This document shows positions 15,849 to 25,128 of a stretch of 64,000 nt of DNA, one piece after another. The stretch is from the NCBI GenBank assembly GCA_029261835.1, contig JAJDAO010000082.1, positions 62,001 through 126,000 on the forward strand. Reading direction: 5' to 3'. Below the pieces are notes generated by a model. The model saw only the letters and a program-made list of their open reading frames with translations, was not told the origin of the DNA and searched no databases. Both the position numbers and the translations under genes were made by a program. Each line of letters begins with the position of its first letter. Positions within the stretch are counted from its first letter, which is position 1. Origin of the DNA: Deltaproteobacteria bacterium (GTDB lineage: Bacteria > Myxococcota_A > UBA9160 > UBA4427).

Positions 15849-17259
15849 TGTGACGGAAGCCCTGGAGAGCGTGCTTGGCGAGCGGGTTCGCCGCGAGCCG
15901 GAGATTCTCACCGCCCACCAACGCGACACCTGGGTGCTCGGCGAGCTCTTCGACTATCGCGGTGAGGCCGGTCCTCTGCCCCTGGCCGTCGTCGAGGCCG
16001 AGTCGGCACACGATGTTTCCGAGACGCTGCGCTTGTGTCGCGCTCATGGCTGCCCGGTCGTCACCTACGGCGGTGGCTCCGGCGTATGTGGTGCCATTCG
16101 CGTGGGCGAGCGCACGGTCGTGCTGAGCACACGCAAGCTTGCGGGCCTCGTCTCGCTCGACAGCGGCGATCTGACGGCGCGCTTTCGGGCGGGCACATTC
16201 GGCGGCGACGCCGAGCGGCGTGTGCGGGAGGACGGGTTGACGATCGGCCACTGGCCCCAATCGATCGAGCTCTCGACGGTCGGTGGTTGGGTCGCCACGC
16301 GCGCTTCGGGGCAGTACTCCACCGCCTACGGGAATATCGAAGATCTGGTGCTGGCTCTCGAGGTCGTGTTGCCCGATGGCGCGGTCCTGCGAACTCGAGA
16401 GACGCCCAGGGCAGCGGCCGGCCCGGATCTGCGCCAGCTCTTTCTCGGCAGCGAGGGCACGCTCGGCGTCGTGACGGAGGTGACCTTCTCCCTGCGCGAG
16501 CTGCCACCCTTCCACTTCCGACAGGCTTTCCACTTCGCTGGTCTCCACGCCGCGGTCGAGCCCGTTCGCGAGATCCTGCGCGCCGGCTGGCGTCCGCCGG
16601 TCGTGCGGCTCTACGACGCCTCCGAGTCGAATCGACACTTCGGCGAGAGCTGTCCGGAAGGCCGCGCCATGCTGATCCTGCTACACGAGGGACCCGAGCC
16701 CGCCGCCTTGGCAGAGGCCAATGCGGTTTCTGAACTCTGTCGCTCCCGCGGCGGTGAGGAAGCGGATGCGGCCGCTGTCGACCGCTGGTTCGACGAGCGC
16801 AACGAGGTGCCCGGCTTCCGTACCTTCATCGAGAAGGGAATCATGGTCGACACCATCGAGGTGGCGAGCACCTGGCAGCACGTAACACAAATATATGACG
16901 CTGTGACGAGCGCGCTGAAGGAGGTCCCGGGCATCCTCGTCGCGACCGCCCACACGAGCCACGCCTACCGCTCCGGTGCGAACCTGTACTTCACCTTCGC
17001 GGTCAGGCCGGATGAGCCGGGCGAGATGGCGAGCGTGTATGCGGAGTGCTGGCGGCGCGCCATGCGGGCCACGCTCGCGAACCACGGCGGTATCGCGCAT
17101 CACCACGGCATCGGACGGGTTCGCAGCGGCTACCTCGCCGAGGAGCTGGGGACGGCCGGTGTGGCGGTCCTGCGCGCGGTGAAACACGCGCTGGATCCCG
17201 ATGATCTGCTCAACCCCGGCAATCTGCTGCCGCCGCAGGGGCCCGAGGCCAAGGGCTGA
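15841..17259 (+). CDS. alkyldihydroxyacetonephosphate-synthase-like FAD oxidoreductase
   Basis: A 472-residue FAD-binding PCMH-type enzyme. The FAD domain has TYGGGSGVCGA near 80, a PQSIELSTVGGWVATRASGQ segment near 140 and LFLGSEGTLGVVTEVTFSL near 205. The C-terminal domain has GIAHHHGIGR near 425, the His-rich motif typical of alkyl-DHAP synthase rather than glycolate or D-lactate dehydrogenases, then LDPDDLLNPGNL. Alkyl-DHAP synthase exchanges an acyl for an alkyl chain to start ether lipids. The ATG at 15841 has AGGAG 9 nt upstream; GTG at 15832 is less likely. Sitting between glpD and glpK, it is tied to the glycerol 3-phosphate/DHAP pool. A plain D-2-hydroxyacid dehydrogenase remains possible. 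Confidence 0.82.
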   Translation: MSDVTEALESVLGERVRREPEILTAHQRDTWVLGELFDYRGEAGPLPLAVVEAESAHDVSETLRLCRAHGCPVVTYGGGSGVCGAIRVGERTVVLSTRKLAGLVSLDSGDLTARFRAGTFGGDAERRVREDGLTIGHWPQSIELSTVGGWVATRASGQYSTAYGNIEDLVLALEVVLPDGAVLRTRETPRAAAGPDLRQLFLGSEGTLGVVTEVTFSLRELPPFHFRQAFHFAGLHAAVEPVREILRAGWRPPVVRLYDASESNRHFGESCPEGRAMLILLHEGPEPAALAEANAVSELCRSRGGEEADAAAVDRWFDERNEVPGFRTFIEKGIMVDTIEVASTWQHVTQIYDAVTSALKEVPGILVATAHTSHAYRSGANLYFTFAVRPDEPGEMASVYAECWRRAMRATLANHGGIAHHHGIGRVRSGYLAEELGTAGVAVLRAVKHALDPDDLLNPGNLLPPQGPEAKG

Positions 17260-17263
17260 GCCG

Positions 17264-18736
17264 ATGCCCGAGCACGTCCTCGCCCTCGATCTCGGTACGA
17301 CCTCGGTACGCGCCCTGGTGGTGAGGGCCGACGGTACGGTGCTGAGCCGGGCGCGGTGCCCGTTGGCGACGCGCTTTCCGCGGCCGGGCTGGATAGAGCA
17401 AGATCCGGAGGACATGTGGCGCTGCAGCCTCCAGGTGCTCCAGAATGCACTTGCCGAGGCGGGCACGCCCGCGCGGGCGCTGGCGGGAATCGGAGTCGTG
17501 AGTCAGCGCAGTACGGCGCTGGCTTGGCACGCGGAGACGGGCAGAGCGCTGGCGCCTGCCATCGGCTGGCAGGATCAGCGCACGGCGCCGCGCGTCGAGG
17601 CGCTGATGCAGCGCGGCATCCCGATGAACACGCTCGCTTCGGCCACCAAGTTCGAGTGGCTCTTCGAGAACGTGCCCGCGGTGCGCCAGGCCGCGGCCGC
17701 GGGTGCGCTGCGGCTCGGGACGCCAGACGTCTGGCTCACCGCCATGCTCTCGGCTGGCTCGGTGCACGTGACAGACCCGGGCCACGCGAGCTGCACTGGC
17801 CTCTATGACGTCGCCGGCCGTTGCTGGGCCGACGGCCTACTGACGATGTTCGGGGTCGAGCGGGCCTGGCTTCCCGAGGTGGTTCCCACCAGCGCGGTGG
17901 TGGCCGAGACGCCGCGTGAGCTGCTCGGCCACCCGCTCCCGATCGCGGCTCGTGCTGGGGATCAGCAGGCCGCGGCCTTCGCCCAGGGTGTGCACCAGAC
18001 GGGCGGCGCGAAGCTCACGATCGGAACCTCTGCCATGCTGAACGTTCACATCGGCAGCAGCCCGGAAGCCTGGCTGCCCGGCTTCTTCCTGCTGCCGCTC
18101 TGGGAGCTGTCGGACGGCGAGCGGGCCTTCTGCGTGGAGGGAACCGTGATCACCGCCGCCTCGGCGCTCGACTGGCTCGTCGATCTCGGTCTGCTGGCCA
18201 GCGCCGATCGGCTCGACGACGTGGTGAGCTCCGTCGATTCCGCCGAGGGGGTTGTCTTCGTACCGTCGCTACAGGGGCTCGGGAGCCCCTTCATGGAGCT
18301 CGAGGCCCGCGGTGTGCTGTCCGGCCTGACGCGCGGGAGTGGCGTTCCCCACGTCGTACGCGCCGTGGCGGAGGGTGTGGTGCAGCGATGTGTTGATGTC
18401 TGCGAGAGCGTCGAGATGGACGAGGGTCCGCTGCGCGTCGACGGTGGTCTGGCGCAGAGCGATTTCCTGCTCGGCCGCCTGGCCGACTTTCTCGGTCGCC
18501 CTGTCGAGCGAACGGCCGAGATCGAGACCACCGCGCTGGGGGCGGCCTGCCTGGCGGGACTCGCCACGGGCGTCTACCGGCGTCCGTGCGACGCCACAGC
18601 GCATATCACCGCTGCAATGCGCTTCGAGCCCCGAATCGACTCGGCAAAGAGGCAGGATGTTCGGGTTGGCTGGCGGCGTGCGCTAGCGAGAGCCCGAGCG
18701 GCGGCCGAGCCCCCCACCCCGCAGCAGGGCGGGTAG
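17264..18736 (+). CDS. glpK: glycerol kinase (FGGY family)
   Basis: A 490-residue FGGY carbohydrate kinase. It begins VLALDLGTTSVRALVV (phosphate 1 loop), then GWIEQDPEDMW, GVVSQRSTALAW, IGWQDQRTA, TPDVWLTAMLSAG and DQQAAAFAQGVHQTGGAKLTIGTSAM, matching glycerol kinases motif by motif. It phosphorylates glycerol to glycerol 3-phosphate, the GlpD substrate. The start is 4 nt after the upstream stop, so it is the third gene of the glp-like operon. The 3' end overlaps the convergent RND gene by 54 nt. No glpF or glpR is visible. Another polyol substrate cannot be excluded. Confidence 0.87.
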   Translation: MPEHVLALDLGTTSVRALVVRADGTVLSRARCPLATRFPRPGWIEQDPEDMWRCSLQVLQNALAEAGTPARALAGIGVVSQRSTALAWHAETGRALAPAIGWQDQRTAPRVEALMQRGIPMNTLASATKFEWLFENVPAVRQAAAAGALRLGTPDVWLTAMLSAGSVHVTDPGHASCTGLYDVAGRCWADGLLTMFGVERAWLPEVVPTSAVVAETPRELLGHPLPIAARAGDQQAAAFAQGVHQTGGAKLTIGTSAMLNVHIGSSPEAWLPGFFLLPLWELSDGERAFCVEGTVITAASALDWLVDLGLLASADRLDDVVSSVDSAEGVVFVPSLQGLGSPFMELEARGVLSGLTRGSGVPHVVRAVAEGVVQRCVDVCESVEMDEGPLRVDGGLAQSDFLLGRLADFLGRPVERTAEIETTALGAACLAGLATGVYRRPCDATAHITAAMRFEPRIDSAKRQDVRVGWRRALARARAAAEPPTPQQGG

Positions 18737-21358
18737 GACGATCAGGTTGCAGATCACGGTGAGGAGCATGCCGACGCTCAGCACCACGCCGAGGCTCGCG
18801 ACGCCGCGGTGCGAAGAGAACGCGAGCGTACCGAAGCTGAGGGTCGTGGTCAGAGCGCTATAGAAGACCGCGCGGGCTGTGGTGCTGTCCATCAGATCGT
18901 CGTCGCTGTCGCGCAGCAGCTGCGCCCGATGCACCAGGTGAATGCCGCTGTCCACACCGATTCCGAGCAGCAGCGGGATTACGATCACGTTGCCGAAGTT
19001 GAAGCGGATACCCAGCAGCACCATGCTTGCGACCGTGAGTACCGAGCTGAGAAGGAGCGGCGTCATGACGAGCAGCATCGGACCCAGGCGGCGCCACAAG
19101 ACCAGCAGCAGCAGCGAGATGATCAGCACGGCCGAGATCAGCGCTTGACGGAAGGACGATTGGGTCGCTCGTGCGAATTCGATCAGGTTGATCGCCACGC
19201 CCGCTGCTCGGGAGTCGATGGCGCGTACCTCGTCCGTGAAGCGGGTGAATGCCCGCTCGTTGCCGAGATCGTCCTTCGGGAAGGTCTGGACGCGTGCCCG
19301 TCCGTCCGGCGTGAGCATGCGCGCAACCAGCTCGGCGGGCAGATCCTCCATGCGTATTCCTTCCGTATTGACCGCCGCCCGCAATCGCACCATCTGATCG
19401 GGCAGTCCCGAGAGCAGCAGCTCATCCAGCTTGGCCAGCGCCTCCTGGGGCTTCGAGTCCGTCTCGACCCGAGTGAGGAAGGTGCCGAGCTTGCTGCGCA
19501 GCAGCCGCACGCTCTCAGCGAGCGTGGAGCGCTCTTCGTCCAGCCAAGGGCCCGAGAGGAAGTCGTGAAGCTCACGTAGGGCGGCGACCTGCTGTGCGAA
19601 GCTGGCAGTGGTCCCGGCATCCGGATCGGCTGGCGGCGCGTCCATCAGGAACGCGATGTCGCCCAGGACCTCCAGCTTCTCCTCCTGGTTCTCCGGGACG
19701 TAGTCGGCCAGCGTGAGGACCAGAGAGACCGTATCCAGCTCACGCATGCGCTCTGCCAGCTTGCGGGCACTCTCGAGGTCGGGCGTGACGGAGTTGATGA
19801 ACCACGGTGACATCGTGCCCGACTGCTCGAGCAGGTCGTCGAAGGCTTGAACCGACTCGGTGGTGGGATCGCGCATCTGGATGACGTTGACGTCGAAACG
19901 GGCGTAGGGAAGCAGCGCGAGCCCGCCCACGAAGAGCAACGCGGCCAGCAGGCAGACGCTTCCGGGATGTGTGTCGAACACCCGCCACCAGGTGCTGCGA
20001 AAGTGCAGCGCCTTGGAGAGATCGCGCTCCGCGTCGATCTCGAGCCAGCGACTGATCAGAGCCGGGAAGAGGGTCAGGGTGAGGGTGATGATGATGAACA
20101 TCCCGCTGCCCGCGATCAACCCGAGCTCCGCGACCCCCAGATAGTCGGTGGGGACGAAGACGTAGAACCCGATGGCGGTCGTCAGCGTGCAGATCAGGAG
20201 TGAGCTGCCGACACTCTGCACCGCCTCGCGCAGCGCCTCGTCGCGCCCGCTTCCTGCGCGCAGGCGCGAGGCGTAGGCCATCCCGAGGTGGATGCCGAAG
20301 TCGACCCCGAGACCGATGAAGAGCACGCCGAAAGAGGCGGAGACCAGACTGAGATGTCCCACCACCGCCGCCGCGAATCCAGCGGTCCAGACCAGCCCGA
20401 CCAGCAGGGTGATGACGGCTGCGGTCACGAGCCGCAGCGATCGCAGAGCGCGCGTCAGCACGGCGATCACCAGGAAGAAGCAGGCGACACCGCCCAGCCC
20501 CAGATCCCACGCGATACCGAGCATCTCTTCGTAGTTGAGCGCCGGGTTGCCGGTGATCCGCACCGTCACGCCGCGCTCCGGCTCGAGGCCCAGCTCCCGC
20601 GCAGTGCGCCGGATCTGCTCCATGGCATTCCCGGCCGCCAGCAGGCTTCCAAAGTCGAGGATCGGGTGGACGACGATCACGCGGCGCTTCACCACCTCGA
20701 CGGCCGAGCCGCGCAGCAGCATCTGCTCCCACGAGAGCGCCAGCGGGAACTCGCTGTAGACCGCGACCGTGGCGTTCGCCACCGAGTCGAGAATGGCGGA
20801 CCATTGCTCAGGGTTCACCCCGGCGCCTTCGCCATTGCGCACGACATTCTCGAGACCCTGCTCGACCAGTGATGCCAGGTTCGCGACGCTGGCGTCCTGC
20901 TCGAGAGCGGCCAGGATCGGCTGGAGCTTGGCCATCTGGTCGCCAAACGTGTCGAGGTCATCAAGGCTGCGATAGAGCAGACCGTGGGCCTCGAAAAAGC
21001 TGCTTCCGCCCGGCATATAGGCATCCGTGAAGCGGTCTTCTTGCCGAGCGATGCGGTCGGTCAGCGCCGTAGCGGACTTCCGAGCGAGCTCGGGTGTGTC
21101 GGCGTCGATCACGACCAGCAGGGCGTTCTCGAGATTGGGGAAGAGCTTGGCGAACGCCTCGTGATTCTGGCGAGACGGCAGGTACTCGGCCATCAGCCGC
21201 ACGTTGTCGGAGTTGATGCCGAGGTTGAGCGCCGCATAGGTGCCGAACAGCAGAGTGAGGAGCAAGCAGCTCGCGATGATGAGCCGAGGTCTGCGTGTCG
21301 TCGCGGCGACCCACTCGGCGAGCACTCTTGCGAGATAAGCGTCGAGCTGGCTCTTCAA
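18683..21358 (-). CDS. RND/MMPL superfamily exporter, HpnN-like
   Basis: An 891-residue polytopic inner-membrane transporter with the duplicated RND topology: one N-terminal helix (about 25-47), a periplasmic domain, a five-helix bundle (about 270-430), a second helix near 465, a second periplasmic domain and a final bundle (about 725-880). Bundle motifs GVLFIGLGVDFGIHLGMAYA and LLLGIGVDSGIHLVHRA occupy the expected TM4/TM10-type positions. The N-terminus (LGINSDNVRLMAEYLPSR) resembles HpnN, which moves hopanoids to the outer membrane in other bacteria. No hopanoid gene is in the window, so the lipid cargo is open. Downstream of a phosphodiesterase lipoprotein on the same strand. Confidence 0.87.
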   Translation of the reverse strand: MKSQLDAYLARVLAEWVAATTRRPRLIIASCLLLTLLFGTYAALNLGINSDNVRLMAEYLPSRQNHEAFAKLFPNLENALLVVIDADTPELARKSATALTDRIARQEDRFTDAYMPGGSSFFEAHGLLYRSLDDLDTFGDQMAKLQPILAALEQDASVANLASLVEQGLENVVRNGEGAGVNPEQWSAILDSVANATVAVYSEFPLALSWEQMLLRGSAVEVVKRRVIVVHPILDFGSLLAAGNAMEQIRRTARELGLEPERGVTVRITGNPALNYEEMLGIAWDLGLGGVACFFLVIAVLTRALRSLRLVTAAVITLLVGLVWTAGFAAAVVGHLSLVSASFGVLFIGLGVDFGIHLGMAYASRLRAGSGRDEALREAVQSVGSSLLICTLTTAIGFYVFVPTDYLGVAELGLIAGSGMFIIITLTLTLFPALISRWLEIDAERDLSKALHFRSTWWRVFDTHPGSVCLLAALLFVGGLALLPYARFDVNVIQMRDPTTESVQAFDDLLEQSGTMSPWFINSVTPDLESARKLAERMRELDTVSLVLTLADYVPENQEEKLEVLGDIAFLMDAPPADPDAGTTASFAQQVAALRELHDFLSGPWLDEERSTLAESVRLLRSKLGTFLTRVETDSKPQEALAKLDELLLSGLPDQMVRLRAAVNTEGIRMEDLPAELVARMLTPDGRARVQTFPKDDLGNERAFTRFTDEVRAIDSRAAGVAINLIEFARATQSSFRQALISAVLIISLLLLVLWRRLGPMLLVMTPLLLSSVLTVASMVLLGIRFNFGNVIVIPLLLGIGVDSGIHLVHRAQLLRDSDDDLMDSTTARAVFYSALTTTLSFGTLAFSSHRGVASLGVVLSVGMLLTVICNLIVLPALLRGGGLGRRSGSR

Positions 21359-21486
21359 CTGGCTTCACTCCGTGTGCGCGTGGGTGGAGGTTCCGCGGTC
21401 CGCCTCCTGGACCGCCCATTCTACGGAACTCTCACTCGCGTGACATCGCTACACTGATATGGGGCAATGCTCGTTCAGCCGCTCGC

Positions 21487-22887
21487 CTACTCGCTCGGGG
21501 CTCCGGCGTCAGGTTCGCCACCCGCATCGTCCTCTTCCAGGTATCCGAGGCTGCGCAGGTGCTCGACGATCTCCTGCTCTCGGCCGGAAGACTTCAGCGT
21601 GACTCGTTCGACACGGATCCCGTCGTAGCTCTGAACTGTGTCGAGCGTATCACTCGTGAGGAAGCGTCCAGGCCGTCCGGGCATGTCCTGCGCGGTCGGG
21701 AGGCCGAGGAAGGCGAGCACGGTCGGCGTGACGTCCATGACCCCGGCCCCGCGCGAGCCGATGCCGGCCTCGATGCCGTGCCCGCGTGCGAAGATGACGC
21801 CGTCCAGTGATGCTTGGGTCTCGTGCTCGCCGGTCAAGAGCATCATGCTGACACCGGCTTCGAAGCCGTGATCGGACATGACCAGCACCAGGTCATCGCT
21901 GTCGTAGTCACGCGCCAGGAGACCGATCAGGGCGTCGGTGAATTCGTAGTAGCGACGCAAAGCCTCCGCCCCGGCCTCGCGAGCCGCAGGCTCCGGTCGC
22001 AGACCGGGTGGGTAGAGGGCCTCCGGCTCCAGATTGCCCCACAGCCAGTGGGAAACCCGGTCGATGCCCGGCAGGAAGACCATCATCACATCGGGCCTGA
22101 AGTCCTGCTGAATCCCGAGAGCGACTCGCGTCACCTCGGCATCGGTTTCGTACTGGCGAGAGAGAATCTCGCGGTTTACCCACTTCGGGAGCGCGGCGTT
22201 CTCAGTGAAGGGATCAGCGATCGAGGTCAGCGGAGCATCGTTCTCGAACAACTCGTTGGCGCGCGCTGTCCACGACTGCGGGTGAACGAGCGCGCCGGTG
22301 GACGCGTGCCGGTCCTTGAAGGTCTGCTTGATCATCTTGATCTGTTCGGGGAAGAAGTGGTCAGAAACCATCACGCCGTTGATCTTCTCGGGCGGATAAG
22401 TGGTCCACCAATTGACCACACCCACACTGAAGCCCCGCTCGGAGACGATGTTCCAGAGAGCCGGAACTCGGCGATCATGGCTGAGATAGAGCTGCTTGTC
22501 TTCGCTCGTCTCCTTCTTCACGAAGGCCGTGATGCCGTGATCCCTGGGCGACTTTCCGGTGGCGATCGTCGCCCAGATGCGTGGCGAGAAGAGCGGTGGT
22601 ATCGAGCGCAGCTTGCCCGAGGCACCCCGTCTCGTGATGTCGGCCAGGTTGGGCAGGCGCCCGGCCTCGACCATCGGCATGGCGACGCGAGGGCTCGCGC
22701 CGTCAATCCCGATCAACAGCACACGTCTGCCGCCATCCGAATCGCCGCTGCAGCCAACGGCCAGCACGCCGAGGGCGAGCGCTGCCGCCAGGGCAGCGTG
22801 GCGACCGGAGGCTCGCCGAGCGAGCCCGCCGAGCATCCGGCAGCTCGTGGCGATCGGGTGTGCGCCGAATTCGTGACCTATCTTCAT
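21487..22887 (-). CDS. type I phosphodiesterase/nucleotide pyrophosphatase family lipoprotein
   Basis: A 466-residue protein from the ATG at 22887, with a lipoprotein signal ending GVLAVGC. The alkaline-phosphatase-superfamily core shows RRVLLIGIDGASP (first metal ligands) near 70, SPRIWATIATGKSPRDHGI holding the likely Thr nucleophile, FLPGIDRVSHWLW, and VLVMSDHGFE with downstream His. It ends with HLRSLGYLEEDDA, like the ends of the two sulfatase-like proteins here. A phospho- or sulfo-ester or pyrophosphate in the periplasm is the likely substrate; specificity is unknown. The reading frame extends to 23103, but the lipobox supports the shorter start. Confidence 0.82.
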   Translation of the reverse strand: MKIGHEFGAHPIATSCRMLGGLARRASGRHAALAAALALGVLAVGCSGDSDGGRRVLLIGIDGASPRVAMPMVEAGRLPNLADITRRGASGKLRSIPPLFSPRIWATIATGKSPRDHGITAFVKKETSEDKQLYLSHDRRVPALWNIVSERGFSVGVVNWWTTYPPEKINGVMVSDHFFPEQIKMIKQTFKDRHASTGALVHPQSWTARANELFENDAPLTSIADPFTENAALPKWVNREILSRQYETDAEVTRVALGIQQDFRPDVMMVFLPGIDRVSHWLWGNLEPEALYPPGLRPEPAAREAGAEALRRYYEFTDALIGLLARDYDSDDLVLVMSDHGFEAGVSMMLLTGEHETQASLDGVIFARGHGIEAGIGSRGAGVMDVTPTVLAFLGLPTAQDMPGRPGRFLTSDTLDTVQSYDGIRVERVTLKSSGREQEIVEHLRSLGYLEEDDAGGEPDAGAPSE

Positions 22888-22912
22888 GCTGCTCTGCCCC
22901 CGCGGACTGCAC

Positions 22913-23050
22913 TCATTCCAAGTAGCCCAGACTTCGACGCGGGTCGACGATGGTGGTTTCGGCCCCCGAAGGTCGCAGCGCCATGCCCGCCACGGGCCCG
23001 CAGAGGCAGCCGGACAGGGCGTCGCTGTATTCACTGTAGCGCGCACGGGA
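22913..23050 (-). pseudogene. possible C-terminal remnant of a sulfatase/phosphodiesterase
   Basis: A 45-codon open stretch ends with PRRSLGYLE followed by a stop. The RxLGYL ending recurs at the C-terminus of three intact alkaline-phosphatase-superfamily proteins in the window. There is no start site or catalytic motif, so it may be the decayed tail of a former tandem copy. It could also be chance. Confidence 0.2.
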
Positions 23051-23077
23051 TCAGCGGCTTCGAGCCCATCGCGTCGC

Positions 23078-24040
23078 TCATGATCCGGCGGCCCTTCGCC
23101 CAACCACCCGCTGGTTGGATGTTTGCAGGCCGAGCCGCGTGCGGACGCTGTCGAGCAGGATGAAGATCGCCAGCAAGAATGGGTTTCGATACTGGAAGAA
23201 TCGCTGGAGCCAGAGCGGGTAGTTGCGATCCTTGAAGTAGTTGTGGTGTGAGATGATCCAGGCCGAAGTGCTGATCAGGTAGTCACGGCGTGCGATCTCG
23301 AAGCCGCGTTCTTCGAGCATGCGTACCAGCGATTCGCTGGAGAAGAGGTTCCAGTGGCGCGGGAAGTGGTAGTGTCCCCACCAGCGGCGTCCGAAGATCC
23401 GGTAATCGAGTCCCGCCAAGTTCGGTGTCTCGATGATGAAGACACCACCGGGTCTGAGCAGAGACCGGACTCGCTCGCAGATCAGCGCCGGATCTTCGAC
23501 ATGCTCGATCAGTTGCAGCATGACGACCGCGTCGTAGCGCGCCTGCTGCTCGGGCTTCTCCGCGAAGTCTTCGACGCGCTCGGCGAAGGTCTCGAAACCC
23601 ATCTCACGACACTTCGCGATGGCGCTTTCGTCGAATTCGAGACCGGCAAGCTCCCAATCGGGGTGACCGAACTCGCGCAGCAGCGAGAGGAATCGGCCGT
23701 CACCACAACCCACGTCGAGCAGTCGCTTCTCTCCGTCCCCCACCAGCTCGCGATAGAGCTTGACCTTGCCACTCTCCCAGAAGCGCTGCACCCGCGAGAC
23801 GAGGCCGTCGCCGCCGCCGGCGAACGAGTAGTAGTTCGAGGGGTAGATGACGTCGAGGTCGTCGACCGAAGGCCTGGGGTCGAGGTAGAGGTGTCCGCAG
23901 GCCCGACACGCGACGAAGTGGAACGACTGCTGGACGGTGTCGTATTCGAAGTCCGTTCCCGAGGCGTGGACCTCGTTCTCACTGCTGCCGCACAGAGCGC
24001 AAGATGTTCGCACGAGTTCGAGAATGCGGTCAGCCGACAT
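23078..24040 (-). CDS. class I SAM methyltransferase with N-terminal zinc ribbon
   Basis: A 320-residue protein. An N-terminal CxxC...CxxC ribbon (about 14-48: CALCG and CRACG) is followed by a Rossmann methyltransferase core: motif I LLDVGCGDGRFLSLL near 115, an acidic residue after strand 2 (LEFDES), motif IV VVMLQLIEHVEDP near 175 and FIIETPNLAG near 205. The C-terminal part is hydrophobic-aromatic. This architecture is common for sugar or lipid-linked methyltransferases in glycan clusters. The ATG at 24040 overlaps the desaturase stop by 11 nt, indicating translational coupling. A sister of the same design is at 27487-28380. Confidence 0.85.
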   Translation of the reverse strand: MSADRILELVRTSCALCGSSENEVHASGTDFEYDTVQQSFHFVACRACGHLYLDPRPSVDDLDVIYPSNYYSFAGGGDGLVSRVQRFWESGKVKLYRELVGDGEKRLLDVGCGDGRFLSLLREFGHPDWELAGLEFDESAIAKCREMGFETFAERVEDFAEKPEQQARYDAVVMLQLIEHVEDPALICERVRSLLRPGGVFIIETPNLAGLDYRIFGRRWWGHYHFPRHWNLFSSESLVRMLEERGFEIARRDYLISTSAWIISHHNYFKDRNYPLWLQRFFQYRNPFLLAIFILLDSVRTRLGLQTSNQRVVGRRAAGS

Positions 24041-24875
24041 CGTCACGCCGCGTCGCCGCCAGGGCGTCAGAGGTGGGTTGGGTCCATCGTCGCCGGCCGA
24101 ATAGATGTCTCTCGATCGGGACCCGGTTCTCCCGCAGGTATTCGATCCTCTCACGATAGGTGTCGGCGTAGCGGTGCCACGGGATGCTGGGCCATAGATG
24201 ATGGAGGGCGTGATAGTTGTGCTCGAGCAGAAAAGGTCTGAGCCACGGGACATCGAGAATGCGCGTGCCCAGAAAGCGATGAGGCGGAAGCCCGACGTGG
24301 GGCAGATAGTTGACATACCAGTCGAGGATCACCTTGGCGATCACTACGGGGAGAAACCAGATCAGCAGGAGATCGAGAAAGAAGCCCCGCCAGAGCGCAA
24401 TGGCATACATGGCCACGACGACGTAGACGAAGAAGTTGTCCGAGAATCGCTTGCCCGCACTGCGCGGGTCGTGCCGCAACATGCTTCGCGCGTAGCCGAT
24501 CGTTCGGACATAGCGCAGCGGGAGCTGCCAGAAGGGGCCGTCGGCGTAGATCTGGTTAGGATCCCTGCCCGGCTCGTTCAAATACTTGTGGTGGTCAAGA
24601 TGAATGTGGCGCTGCATGAAGAACGGCGTGGTGTACGGAAACATGCCGAGTATTCCCACTGTGTCGTTGATCCACCTTCGGTTGGAGACGGTCCGGTGCG
24701 CGGCCTCATGCCAGATCGTGAATGCGAGGTGGACGGCGACGACGCCGAGCAGGACGTGTGCCCACGCGGGCAGCGGATTCCGCCAGTAGAACACGAAGTT
24801 GCCGACGAAGAGCAACCACTGGCCGGCGAGAAGCAGCAGCGTCTTTCGATCGAGCTTCAACGGGTTCTTGGGCAT
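24030..24875 (-). CDS. membrane fatty acid desaturase family protein
   Basis: A 281-residue membrane di-iron enzyme. Histidine boxes are visible in order: HEAAHRT near 62, HIHLDHHKY near 98 and HNYHALHHLWP near 225, with hydrophobic segments before and after them. The family includes acyl-lipid desaturases and carotenoid or sterol hydroxylases/ketolases, so the substrate cannot be fixed from sequence alone. The ATG at 24875 is chosen over the frame start at 25025 because the added residues are Arg-rich and not family-like. Coupled to the downstream methyltransferase and divergent from the GT-C gene at 25129. Confidence 0.85.
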   Translation of the reverse strand: MPKNPLKLDRKTLLLLAGQWLLFVGNFVFYWRNPLPAWAHVLLGVVAVHLAFTIWHEAAHRTVSNRRWINDTVGILGMFPYTTPFFMQRHIHLDHHKYLNEPGRDPNQIYADGPFWQLPLRYVRTIGYARSMLRHDPRSAGKRFSDNFFVYVVVAMYAIALWRGFFLDLLLIWFLPVVIAKVILDWYVNYLPHVGLPPHRFLGTRILDVPWLRPFLLEHNYHALHHLWPSIPWHRYADTYRERIEYLRENRVPIERHLFGRRRWTQPTSDALAATRRDDVG

Positions 24876-25128
24876 GGGCGACCTTCCGCGGTGCACTCTC
24901 TCAAGCCCCGTTTCGGACCCACGCTCGAATCTCTTCGCATTCGGTCCTCGGGTCGCTCGAGCTCGTGGCTCAGGTGGCGCCCGCCCGGCGGACCCTCCCG
25001 CTTTTACGAGCTTTCCTTCGTGCAATAAGATTACGAAGCGCGTAGGCTTGCGTCAATTTCGCCGGCGGCTCGGTGGGGCGCCACGGGCGCCCTGCCGGAG
25101 GCCTGTGATCGCGATCGGGTTCAGCGGG

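Noticed and set aside
18809..19579. 256-codon plus-strand open frame
   Set aside because: Antisense to the HpnN-like exporter; Gln/Arg/Glu-rich with no domain.
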